From assembly GCA_964547125.1 (NCBI GenBank), contig CAZJLS010000013.1, positions 1 to 30,377 on the forward strand: DNA of 30,377 bases. Direction: 5' to 3'. This DNA is from Methanobrevibacter_A sp964547125 (lineage in GTDB: Archaea; Methanobacteriota; Methanobacteria; Methanobacteriales; Methanobacteriaceae). Shown here piece after piece: positions 16,552 through 23,628 of the stretch (the stretch's first letter is position 1; each line of letters starts with the position of its first letter). Position numbers and translations under genes: made by a program. The notes below the pieces were generated by a model. That model had not been told where the DNA came from and did not search any database. It saw only the letters and a program-made list of their open reading frames with translations.

Positions 16552-16683
16552 TTAAAATATTCGAACAATACCATTTACTTTGTCAAAATCAGAATCAAAT
16601 GATAATATTTTTATAATTTTATTTTCTTTCATTACATATACTGCAGTAGAATCTGCAAGAGATAGTGTTCCATCATATTTTAA
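16552..16683 (-). pseudogene. C-terminal remnant of a VapC-like PIN gene
   Basis: The minus strand reads 43 codons ending in TAA at 16552-16554: LKYDGTLSLADSTAVYVMKE, then an ILSFDSDFDKV motif and a terminal IVRIF. This is the end of a PIN toxin, where the conserved D of LADS and the DSDFD pair are catalytic or structural hallmarks. Upstream of 16683 the frame runs only through poly-T/A sequence (FFFY-like) and into a terminator hairpin, with no start codon and no N-terminal DxS/D motif. The gene has therefore lost its first two thirds, and no antitoxin partner is left. It is not the PIN gene at 14604, whose sequence is different. Confidence 0.7.
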
Positions 16684-16702
16684 GAAATAAAAAAAAAGAA
16701 AG

Positions 16703-16744
16703 AAAAAAAATGATTAATAAAACAAAGAATTAATCATTTTTTTT
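16703..16744. terminator. Perfect 16-bp stem, bidirectional terminator
   Basis: AAAAAAAATGATTAAT (16703-16718) and its exact reverse complement (16729-16744) flank a 10-nt loop. Each arm ends in an A8/T8 run, so either strand yields a hairpin followed by U. It lies 28 bp past the stop of the exported protein gene on the minus strand and closes that transcript. Confidence 0.65.
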
Positions 16745-16771
16745 ACATATTAGTTTATGTTTAAAAATGTT

Positions 16772-17290
16772 TTAAATTTCAGTACCATCAGATTTTATTA
16801 TTTTAGTTATTATTTTTTCTTGATTCCAAGATCCAACTTCCCCAATCTTATATTCAATAGTAAAGTCAGCATCACATTCAAACTCAGTATCACCTAGCTT
16901 ACCAATTTCAGATTGATTCACATGGAAATACGTGAACGGAAACTTACCATCAAAACTTCTATAAGAAAATGGAGTCTCACCATAATTATATAATTGATCC
17001 AAATCATAAAATCTAGTGAAACTGTGACTTATATCTGCATCATGTAATTTTGTAGCCATATCCTTATCTAAAAAATACTCAGTTCCATTTACAACTATTG
17101 CATAATAATAACCATCAGTAACTGGAACGGACCCCGAATCATAAAAATGAAATGTACTGTCATTATGCACAACATTTATCCTCTCACCAGTACTATCATC
17201 ACCAAATAACCAAGCACTTGCAGAAGCAATAGTAGCAATTAAAAGCAAACTTAATCCAAGTACAATTAATAAATCTTTTTTCATACTCAT
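16772..17290 (-). CDS. Small exported or membrane-anchored protein, unknown function
   Basis: 172 residues from the ATG at 17290. A basic N-terminus (MSMKKD) is followed by a hydrophobic stretch (LLIVLGLSLLLIATIASASA) ending in an Ala-x-Ala-like site near residue 24, so it is a signal peptide or anchor. The rest is soluble, rich in aromatic and acidic residues, with several N-x-S/T sites. It reads as a beta-rich extracellular domain that I cannot assign. AAGGAGGTGG stands immediately upstream: it decides for 17290, as the earlier in-frame GTG at 17296 lies inside the ribosome-binding site itself. It has its own TATA-like sequence and a strong terminator, hence monocistronic. Confidence 0.7.
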   Translation of the reverse strand: MSMKKDLLIVLGLSLLLIATIASASAWLFGDDSTGERINVVHNDSTFHFYDSGSVPVTDGYYYAIVVNGTEYFLDKDMATKLHDADISHSFTRFYDLDQLYNYGETPFSYRSFDGKFPFTYFHVNQSEIGKLGDTEFECDADFTIEYKIGEVGSWNQEKIITKIIKSDGTEI

Positions 17291-17320
17291 TTCCACCTCC
17301 TTAAAATTTTTTATGAAAAA

Positions 17321-17333
17321 ATAAATATATAAG
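17321..17333 (-). promoter_or_regulatory. TATA box of the exported protein gene
   Basis: Minus strand CTTATATATTTAT is centred 37 bp upstream of the ATG at 17290. It would start transcription about 12 bases before the start codon, just including the AAGGAGG ribosome-binding site. Confidence 0.45.
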
Positions 17334-17441
17334 TTTGTTGTATTTTGTCTTAATATCTTTTGAATATAAATGTTCTCTTAATTCTAATGAAACCTAAAAA
17401 ACCTAAAAAATAAACAAAAAAGAAAAAAGAAAATCTTTTTT

Positions 17442-17849
17442 TTACCAACCTGCTTCAATCTGTCCACATGCTTTCTCATTAACAAAATCGAAAAATTCTT
17501 TTTTGTAAACACTTATTAAAATTTTCTCACCATTGGCAAGTACAATACCTGGAGGCGTGTAAATAAGTCCCCCTCCTTTTTCACAATGGTGGATATCTTC
17601 ATAAGGTATGCGTAAATCACCAGTTACACCAGAAGTAAAAACCACTCCTCTTGGAGCTAAACGAATTTTACCTATTACCTTTCTATCTTTTTTACCACTA
17701 GTTACAGCTAAACCAACTAGCCCAAATGCATATGTTGCTGCAACTTTAGTTCCAATATTATGTTCTGCAGCTTGAGGTATAGTTAATATTGCTCTTATCC
17801 CTTCACGGCATTTCTCTTTTTTTTGCTGTCTTGTTTTTCTAAATCTCAT
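17442..17849 (-). CDS. Hypothetical protein with PH-like beta-rich region
   Basis: 135 residues, Lys/Arg-rich N-terminus (MRFRKTRQQKKEKCREG), a Gly/Ala-rich central stretch (TYAFGLVGLAVTSG) that is only moderately hydrophobic, then a series of short strands (GKIRLAPRGVVFTSG, LRIPYEDIHHCEKGG, LIYTPPGIVLANGEKILISV) and a final helix. The strand pattern, including an I-x-Y-E-D-I element, resembles bacterial PH or GRAM-like domains that face the membrane, but I cannot name a family. It lies downstream of pcc1, 169 bp away, on the same strand and probably has its own promoter in that gap. Confidence 0.6.
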   Translation of the reverse strand: MRFRKTRQQKKEKCREGIRAILTIPQAAEHNIGTKVAATYAFGLVGLAVTSGKKDRKVIGKIRLAPRGVVFTSGVTGDLRIPYEDIHHCEKGGGLIYTPPGIVLANGEKILISVYKKEFFDFVNEKACGQIEAGW

Positions 17850-18018
17850 CTTATCAAAACCTTCAATAATTTTTATTCATCTTTATATTATTAAACATAA
17901 AAATATAAAACCTACTAATTTGATACAGCAAATTAATGATTTAATATTCACCAACAGGGGAAATTCCATATTTTAATTAATAATGAAAAAATTCAGTTAT
18001 ATGGTTATAAAATTGTTT

Positions 18019-18285
18019 TTAGGATAGTTCGTTTATTTCTTGAGATAGTTTAATCCATTTTATTGCTGAGTTAACACTTGCTCTAAAGCTTGTTGCATCT
18101 TCTGCATCTATTGTGATTATTATTTTATTGTCTTTTACTTTTAGGTTTAAATTGGATCTGTAGTCTGGTGATGTTTTAAATTCTAGTGAAACTGCATCGT
18201 ATATTATTTTTGCTTGTTTTTCGTTATCGAATTCTATTTCAATTTCACTGTTTATTTGTTTTAGGTATTTGCTTGTGCTTGTAAT
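18019..18285 (-). CDS. pcc1: KEOPS complex subunit Pcc1, no canonical start codon
   Basis: 88 residues if begun at the ATT at 18283-18285. KEOPS makes the t6A modification of tRNA, with Pcc1 as its dimerising subunit. The core IEIEFDNEKQAKIIYDAVSLE, a middle KVKDNKIIITIDAED and the C-terminal RASVNSAIKWIKLSQEI match archaeal Pcc1, and the length is right. The open frame begins after an in-frame TAA at 18304-18306 and contains no ATG, GTG, TTG or CTG before the conserved core. GGTG five bases ahead of the ATT makes it the best near-cognate start; an ATA farther in is the alternative, or the sequence has lost one base after the ATG that overlaps the Brix stop (TAATG, 18297-18301). Too short for automatic ORF calling, but well supported. 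Confidence 0.82.
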   Translation of the reverse strand: MTSTSKYLKQINSEIEIEFDNEKQAKIIYDAVSLEFKTSPDYRSNLNLKVKDNKIIITIDAEDATSFRASVNSAIKWIKLSQEINELS

Positions 18286-18298
18286 GGGAACACCAACA

Positions 18299-18787
18299 TT
18301 ATTTTAGATTGTTTGATATTTTTTTAACATATATTTTTAAATCTAGTTCTTCACCATATTTATTGTAGAAGTTTATTTGTGCTAGGAAACTGTTGTTGTC
18401 TATTGTTTGGAAGTGTATGTAATTTTCTTTAGCGTTGTTATCTTCTTTTAGGTTTAATATTTTTATTAGTGGGTTTAGTTTTGGATATTGTGATTTTATT
18501 TTTAGTTGGCTTGGTTGGATGTTTAGTCTTGTATTGTTTATTTCTGCTGATATTTGTATGTTGAATTTTTCTTCTCCAAGTTCGTCGAGGAATGTTATTT
18601 TGCTTGGGTTTCCTTTAATTTCATATACTAATATTATTCCTTTTTCATCTAGTTGTTTTGCTTTTACTAATAAGTCATGTATTGATGATTTTCCTCTGTT
18701 TGTGTATGGGTAGTTGAAGGTGTGTGATAGGTTTTTACAGAATTTTCTTGTTTTTTGTGATGGTTTTCTTGAAGTTGAAATTAGCAT
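18299..18787 (-). CDS. Brix-domain ribosome biogenesis protein
   Basis: 162 residues, the small archaeal Brix/Imp4-like protein, a probable rRNA-binding factor in ribosome assembly. The N-terminus LISTSRKPSQKTRKFCKNLS carries the family's TSRKPS-T-F signature. The segment FNYPYTNRGKSSIHDLL and the later NPSKITFLDELG are further matches. The length is typical of the minimal archaeal form (one Brix domain and little else). Only a distant GGTG precedes the ATG. It sits between rpoP and pcc1 in the exosome superoperon, with about 150 bp of T-rich sequence to rpoP. Its stop overlaps an ATG of another frame. Confidence 0.85.
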   Translation of the reverse strand: MLISTSRKPSQKTRKFCKNLSHTFNYPYTNRGKSSIHDLLVKAKQLDEKGIILVYEIKGNPSKITFLDELGEEKFNIQISAEINNTRLNIQPSQLKIKSQYPKLNPLIKILNLKEDNNAKENYIHFQTIDNNSFLAQINFYNKYGEELDLKIYVKKISNNLK

Positions 18788-18938
18788 AAAATATTTTTCA
18801 CACCTATTTTTTTATTAGATTATTAGTATGAAAAGAATGAGTTTTTAGAATTTTTATAATGTAAATTGTTTTTTTAAAAATAGTTATTTGTTTTTTTGAA
18901 AAAATAGTTTGTTTTAGATTAGAATAATTGTATTATTC

Positions 18939-19070
18939 TTATCTAGAATTTGTTTGTTTTCTTATTGCTGGAACTTTTTTGAATAGTATTCTGTATCGGC
19001 ATTTAGGACATTTGTTTTCCATGTATCCTTTATGGTCGACTTCAGTTCCGCATTCAGGGCAAACGTACAG
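18939..19070 (-). CDS. rpoP: DNA-directed RNA polymerase subunit P, CTG start
   Basis: 43 residues, family-sized. RpoP is the archaeal homologue of Rpb12, a zinc-ribbon subunit of RNA polymerase. The reading is LYVCPECGTEVD, then NKCPKCRYRILFKKVPAIRK: two CPxC pairs and the conserved CRYRILFK signature. The open frame starts after an in-frame TAG and contains only GAG GAG ACT AAA CTG TAC before it; CTG at 19068-19070 is the sole start candidate, six bases after GGAGGAG. It directly follows rpl37ae, whose stop is one base before. Missing from ATG-based gene calls. Confidence 0.92.
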   Translation of the reverse strand: MYVCPECGTEVDHKGYMENKCPKCRYRILFKKVPAIRKQTNSR

Positions 19071-19071
19071 T

Positions 19072-19338
19072 TTAGTCTCCTCCTAGGGATTTTATGTTAC
19101 GTGTTGCGGATTTTGCCATTGGTGTTTCTGGTACGTATGCTCCTCCAGTAAAGACATTTCCACATTTTTTACATTTCCATATTCCTGCACTTTGTCTTTT
19201 TACGTATGGTCTGTCACATTTTGGGCAAATGTGTGCTTTTTTCATGTTTTCTTCTATGTTTTTAACGGATCTTTTTGCTTTTCTTCCGTATCTTGCTCCA
19301 AAACGACCTGTTATTCCTACTTTTTTTGTTCTTGCCAT
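19072..19338 (-). CDS. rpl37ae: Large subunit ribosomal protein L37Ae
   Basis: 88 residues. Basic N-terminus (MARTKKVGITGRFGARYGRKAKR) and a zinc ribbon formed by C38/C41 and C56/C59 (ICPKC, WKCKKC), followed by GNVFTGGAYVPETP, all family hallmarks. The length is normal. GAGTGGA precedes the ATG. rpoP follows without a gap. The 233-bp region upstream separates it from rrp42, so it may have its own promoter as well as read-through. Confidence 0.95.
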   Translation of the reverse strand: MARTKKVGITGRFGARYGRKAKRSVKNIEENMKKAHICPKCDRPYVKRQSAGIWKCKKCGNVFTGGAYVPETPMAKSATRNIKSLGGD

Positions 19339-19400
19339 TTTTTATTCCACTCTTACTTTTTTATCTTTTTTATGAAAAAAATTAGTTTGATGTTTTTTTA

Positions 19401-19447
19401 TTTCCCAAGTATTTTTATTTATTTTTTGTATATCTTTTTTTGGGAAA
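19401..19447. repeat. 8-bp inverted repeat in the rpl37ae upstream region
   Basis: TTTCCCAA (19401-19408) and TTGGGAAA (19440-19447) could form a stem with a 31-nt AT loop, 60-110 bp before the rpl37ae start. The GC triplets stand out in this background. It may be a leader structure or an operator. Confidence 0.35.
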
Positions 19448-19571
19448 TGTTTTATTGTTAATTATATTTTAATTATGAATAAATTCCTATTAAAAATAAT
19501 ATAATACTAATAATTTATATTTTATTAGTATATAAATGTATTGGTAAAAAGTGAAAGAAAAAGAGAAGATT

Positions 19572-20363
19572 TTATAAGTTCTTTAATAAATCTTCTTGAT
19601 TTTCGAATGATGTATGTACTGCTTCGAGGACTTCATCACGTGTTAGTGGTTTTACTCCTCCTTTTTGTGCTGAACATACACATTGTCCTTTTTCACTTGT
19701 TCCTATTGAAATTCTAGCATCTAGTATTTTTTCTTCATCTAATGAAGGGTCTACTACTAGTTTTTCACCTATTTTTACAAATGTTGATAATGATAGTTTA
19801 TCATTTAGTGAAAGAGGTGTTGTGTTTTCTTTGTTTAGTTCTACTTCTCCATCTTCAGTTATGGTTGCTTCTGGTAGTTGACAGTTTAGTAATGCACTCA
19901 TTATTCCTAGATTACATGCGTCAAATAGGTTTCCATCGTAGTCTATTACGTGTATGTCTATGAATAACATCCATACTTTTTCTCCTTCTTTTATGCATAG
20001 TTTGTCTAGGTCTACTAGTTGGCTTTCTCTTATTCCTCTGTCAACTACTCTTGCTAGTTCTATTGAGTCTGGTCCTGGTGGGCCTGGTTCGAATTCTGGT
20101 GATGCCATTGGTAGGAGTTCACAGTTTGTCATTAACACTCCTAAGTCTGGTGTGTCTGGGAATGGTGTTCCTATGCTTGGTTTTATTCCTACAATGACTT
20201 GTGTGTTTCCGAGTTTGACTTTTGCTGAACCTTCTGCTTTGGAGATGTAGTTTGGTTCTATTTTTATTTCACGATATTCGTTTAAATCACGACCGTCTGG
20301 TCTTTTTTCATTATTAATTAAGTTAATAATACTGTTTTTTGTGATTTCAGGTACAATATCCAT
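19572..20363 (-). CDS. rrp42: Exosome RNase PH-like subunit Rrp42
   Basis: 263 residues. Catalytically inactive partner of Rrp41 in the hexameric exosome ring that degrades and tails RNA from the 3' end. RNase PH fold markers: RPDGRDLNEYR near residue 21, the GNTQVIVGIKPSIGTP region, the EFEPGPPGPDSIELARVVDRGIRES block, and DGNLFDACNLGIMSALL. The active-site acids found in Rrp41 are not at the corresponding place. It starts 5 bp after the rrp41 stop, so the two partners are co-translated. The last gene of the tightly spaced rrp4-41-42 group. Confidence 0.95.
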   Translation of the reverse strand: MDIVPEITKNSIINLINNEKRPDGRDLNEYREIKIEPNYISKAEGSAKVKLGNTQVIVGIKPSIGTPFPDTPDLGVLMTNCELLPMASPEFEPGPPGPDSIELARVVDRGIRESQLVDLDKLCIKEGEKVWMLFIDIHVIDYDGNLFDACNLGIMSALLNCQLPEATITEDGEVELNKENTTPLSLNDKLSLSTFVKIGEKLVVDPSLDEEKILDARISIGTSEKGQCVCSAQKGGVKPLTRDEVLEAVHTSFENQEDLLKNL

Positions 20364-20368
20364 ATTAT

Positions 20369-21103
20369 TTAGTCCCCCTCACCATATTTTTCTATTAATG
20401 CTTGTTTTTGACATTCACTTATTTTGTGACAGCCTTCTATTGCTAAGTCTAGTGCTTCTTGGAATTCTGTTTCTGTTAAGTTACCATCAGCTTGTAGGAG
20501 GGTTATTTCTCCAGTTCTTGGTAATATTACTATTGGCATATCTGCTTGTCCTTCTTTATCTTCTATTTCAGATAAATCTAAGACTATTTCATCATCCATT
20601 TTTCCTGCCGCACATCCTGCTGGAATGTCTCTCATTGGTATTCCTGCATCTGCTAATGCTATTGCTGCTGCAGTTATTCCTGCACAGCGTGTTCCTCCTT
20701 CTGCTTCTATAACTTCTATACTTACATCGATTATGCTGTTTGGGAATGTTTCTAGTAGTAATGCTGGGCTTAATGCATCTTCTGCTATTTTACTTATTTC
20801 CACACTTCTTCTATCTGGACCTGGTCTTTTACGTTCTTCGACTGAGAATGGTGCCATGTTGTATCTTACTTTAAGTACTCCTGTATCTGGTCTTAGGAAT
20901 CTTCTTAAATATGTGGAACGTGGCCCATATACACTTGCAAGTATTTTGTTTCCACCGACTTCTACATATGCAGATCCATCTGCACGTTCTAGGACACCTG
21001 CTTTCATTATTACTGGACGGAGTTCGTCAAATTTTCTTCCGTCAGCTCTTGTTTTATTTGTAATAGTAACCATTCCTCCCTTTTTTAGTTCATTTTTTTC
21101 CAT
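20369..21103 (-). CDS. rrp41: Exosome catalytic subunit Rrp41
   Basis: 244 residues. Phosphorolytic RNase PH-type subunit. RADGRKFDELRP near residue 19, the RPGPDRRSVEISK phosphate/RNA-binding arginines, EAEGGTRCAGITAAAIALADAGIPM, and the acidic catalytic stretch DLSEIEDKEGQADMPIV are all present. The frame overlaps rrp4 by 19 bp from this ATG, which has no Shine-Dalgarno. An internal ATG at 21073 (giving MVTITNKTRADG) is nearer the usual family start, but has GGGAGG only one base before it. The start is therefore uncertain by ten residues. Followed by rrp42 at 5 bp. Confidence 0.95.
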   Translation of the reverse strand: MEKNELKKGGMVTITNKTRADGRKFDELRPVIMKAGVLERADGSAYVEVGGNKILASVYGPRSTYLRRFLRPDTGVLKVRYNMAPFSVEERKRPGPDRRSVEISKIAEDALSPALLLETFPNSIIDVSIEVIEAEGGTRCAGITAAAIALADAGIPMRDIPAGCAAGKMDDEIVLDLSEIEDKEGQADMPIVILPRTGEITLLQADGNLTETEFQEALDLAIEGCHKISECQKQALIEKYGEGD

Positions 21104-22050
21104 TTTGAAGAGTTTTCTTTTTCTGGGTTTAATATTGCAGATTGATTATCTGAGTTTTCTATTTCAAAGTGTAGATTTTTATTATTTTCTAATTGTTCTA
21201 GTTTATCTTCAAATATGTCTTCGTCGAAATCTACTTCTCCTTCTTCATATTTTTTTGTGAATTCTTCTGCGAATTCTTCAAGTTCTAACTCTTCTTTGAA
21301 GTTTTGAAGTTTTGGTTTTTCTAGGATGTTTTCTCTGTAGAAATTGTCATTACCTTTTTGTAATTCTGGTTCTGGTAGTTTACCATCGATTATTAGTGAT
21401 AGTTTATTTTTTATGTAGTCTGTTAGTCCTTTGGTATGAGCTTTCTTTTCTACTTCTTTTATGATGTTTTTGGTGATTTCTTGCATTTTTTCATCACCTT
21501 TAACCCATACTAGACCGTTTTGTCCTACCATTATTTTACATTCGGTTTTTTCTTTGATGGCGTTAATCATTGATCCTTTTTTACCTATTAGTCTTGGTAC
21601 TTTTGTTGGTGCGATTTTTACTATTATTCCGCCTCTTAGTTTGTTGAATCTTCTGTTTTTAACACCTAGTTTTGCTTTTTTTATTTCGTCTACGTCTAGG
21701 ACTTTTAGAAATAGTGTGTCTCCTATGTTGAAATATTTGGTTAAGTCTTTTTTGTCACGTCCAAATAGTTCAGAAGAGGATACGAATCCTGAGTATGGTG
21801 AGTTTATATCTATATCTAACATTGAGAATCGTATGTTTGTAACTTTTCCAAGTACCATATCTCCTCTTTTTGGTAAGTATTTGCTTTTTAATGGTGTGAC
21901 ATTTATTCTTTTGTTTCTTAGGGAGACTAGTCCTAATAGTTTTGAGTATATTTTGCCGTCTTCTTTGAATGTTCCTCTACCTGGATAAACTTCTTCTTCA
22001 GCGAGTAAGTCTCCTGGGAGGACTAAATCGTTTTCGTTAACATGAATCAT
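21085..22050 (-). CDS. rrp4: Exosome RNA-binding cap protein Rrp4
   Basis: 321 residues. Forms the RNA entry cap on the Rrp41-Rrp42 ring. N-terminal domain with LVLPGDLLAEEEVYPGRGTF (10-29), an S1 domain (about 62-150, PKRGDMVLGKVTNIRF and PYSGFVSSSELF), and a KH domain with VPRLIGKKGSMINAIKEKT (about 158-176). The C-terminal 100 residues or so after the KH domain are Glu/Asp/Asn-rich and look disordered, which makes the protein longer than the 230-260 residues of many archaeal Rrp4 proteins. It starts 25 bp after SBDS and overlaps the rrp41 frame. Confidence 0.94.
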   Translation of the reverse strand: MIHVNENDLVLPGDLLAEEEVYPGRGTFKEDGKIYSKLLGLVSLRNKRINVTPLKSKYLPKRGDMVLGKVTNIRFSMLDIDINSPYSGFVSSSELFGRDKKDLTKYFNIGDTLFLKVLDVDEIKKAKLGVKNRRFNKLRGGIIVKIAPTKVPRLIGKKGSMINAIKEKTECKIMVGQNGLVWVKGDEKMQEITKNIIKEVEKKAHTKGLTDYIKNKLSLIIDGKLPEPELQKGNDNFYRENILEKPKLQNFKEELELEEFAEEFTKKYEEGEVDFDEDIFEDKLEQLENNKNLHFEIENSDNQSAILNPEKENSSKWKKMN

Positions 22051-22074
22051 AGTTTATGATAATCCCCTATTCTA

Positions 22075-22779
22075 TTATTTTATTAGTTTGGTTTCTGCTT
22101 CTCCACTAGAAATTGAAGCCATTTTATTGGTAAATTTGTCTTGTAGACCTCCAGGTATTTCAACTATTGCTATCCATGAGCCGTCTTGTTGCCATTCTTC
22201 ATTTAGTATGTCTCCAAATTCATGGATACTGTTGTAGGAGTTACCTGCAGCTGAGCCTGGTAGTCTTACTGCGATTTTAACTTTTTCGAAACGTATTGGT
22301 ATTTTTACTTTTATTGCTTTTAGTGTAGTTTTAACTTGTTGATCTACACTTGTGAATGGATCTATTTTGACTTTGCATTCTTCCATTGCATTTTCAATAC
22401 GTTGTGCTGGATGTGGGAAACCTGTTTGTGGGTTTATTGCTTCTCTTGCAATAGTGCTTATAACAAGTTTTCTTTTTTCTTCCTGCATTTTGCGTTTTTG
22501 ATCTGCAGTTAATTGAACATTACCTTTTTGTAGTATTTGTTCTGCTACTTCTAATGGGTCTGTTGTAGAGAATACTTTTTCCATTGCTTCTTCAGATGCT
22601 TTATCTCCTTTTTTAGAATCTTTGAATATTTCTTCAACAGCTAAAATGTCTTCGATTGATATTTCACCTGTGTAATCTGGGTTTCTAAAATCGGCAGCTA
22701 AGTCTGCATCAACTAAAATTTCAAATTTTTCACCGTAGGCTTCTAATCTTGCAATTATTGCTTCATCTACGTTAACCAT
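22075..22779 (-). CDS. Ribosome maturation protein SDO1/SBDS homologue
   Basis: 234 residues from the ATG at 22779. The archaeal orthologue of the Shwachman-Bodian-Diamond protein, which helps release the anti-association factor aIF6 from the large subunit. The N-terminal domain (VNVDEAIIARLEAYGEKFEILVDADLAADF), the central helical domain (TADQKRKMQEEKRKLVISTIAREAINPQTGFPHPAQRIENAM) and a C-terminal ferredoxin-like domain are all complete. An ATG three codons upstream is directly attached to AAGGT, which serves the ATG at 22779 at nine bases. It follows psmA in the superoperon. Confidence 0.93.
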   Translation of the reverse strand: MVNVDEAIIARLEAYGEKFEILVDADLAADFRNPDYTGEISIEDILAVEEIFKDSKKGDKASEEAMEKVFSTTDPLEVAEQILQKGNVQLTADQKRKMQEEKRKLVISTIAREAINPQTGFPHPAQRIENAMEECKVKIDPFTSVDQQVKTTLKAIKVKIPIRFEKVKIAVRLPGSAAGNSYNSIHEFGDILNEEWQQDGSWIAIVEIPGGLQDKFTNKMASISSGEAETKLIK

Positions 22780-22845
22780 TGAAACCATACCTTTTTTTTA
22801 TAAAAATTTTTTTATTTTTTAAAAATAAATAAAAGAAGAACTATC

Positions 22846-23628
22846 TTATTCTTCATCTTCAGTTTCTTCTTCTGCTTCTTCTGTCTCTTCTTCTGCTTCT
22901 TTATTACGTTCTAATAAATCATCAACATATTCTTTGACTTTGTCTTCTGAGATTTTATTGTAACCTTCTTTGTTGATTACTGCAATTTCAATAGAGCTGT
23001 CTTTGATATTACCGTCATTTGCTGAGTAAACTGCATCTAATGATAGGTTGATTGCTTCTTCTAATGTGATATCTTCTGTGTAGTTTTCTTCGAAATAATT
23101 CATTGCTTCTTTTCTTCCTGCTCCAATTGCAGTTGCTTTGTATTCTATTAATGCTCCACTTGGGTCTGTTTCGAAGAGTTTGCATCCTTTTTTGTTTACT
23201 CCACCAATTATTAGTGCTGCTCCGAATGGTCTTACTCCACCATTTTGTGTGTATAATTGTTTTAGTTCACAGATTTTTTTGGATAATCCTTCAACACTTA
23301 TTGGTTCATCATATGTTAATCTGTTGATTTGTGCTTCAACACGTGCACGGTCTATTAATGCTCTTGCATCAGCTACAAGTCCAGAGGTTGCTGCTCCTAT
23401 GTGTTCATCTATTTGATATATTTTTTCTATTGATTTTGTTTCTATTAATTTGCTGGTGTTTCTTTTATCAACTAAAAGAACGATACCTTCTTCTGATTTC
23501 ACACCTAAGCTTGTTGTTCCTCTTTTAACTGCTTCACGTGCATATTCAACTTGGAACAATCTTCCATCAGGACTGAAAACTGTAATTGCTCTATCGTAAC
23601 CTGCATTTTGTTGTTGTAGAGATTGCAT
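22846..23628 (-). CDS. psmA: 20S proteasome alpha subunit
   Basis: 260 residues. Outer-ring, gate-forming subunit of the archaeal 20S proteasome. GYDRAITVFSPDGRLFQVEYA at residues 10-30 is the alpha-type N-terminus with the gate YDR; RARVEAQINRLTYDEPISVE and RPFGAALIIGGV are further family matches. No N-terminal Thr is present, as expected for the non-catalytic alpha type. The C-terminus ends in an unusual acidic tail in which EAEEETE-like units repeat. GAGGT lies ten bases before the ATG, and an ACAAT-ATTGT mini-hairpin is in the leader. First gene of its transcript, since the MATE gene lies upstream in the opposite direction. Confidence 0.96.
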   Translation of the reverse strand: MQSLQQQNAGYDRAITVFSPDGRLFQVEYAREAVKRGTTSLGVKSEEGIVLLVDKRNTSKLIETKSIEKIYQIDEHIGAATSGLVADARALIDRARVEAQINRLTYDEPISVEGLSKKICELKQLYTQNGGVRPFGAALIIGGVNKKGCKLFETDPSGALIEYKATAIGAGRKEAMNYFEENYTEDITLEEAINLSLDAVYSANDGNIKDSSIEIAVINKEGYNKISEDKVKEYVDDLLERNKEAEEETEEAEEETEDEE

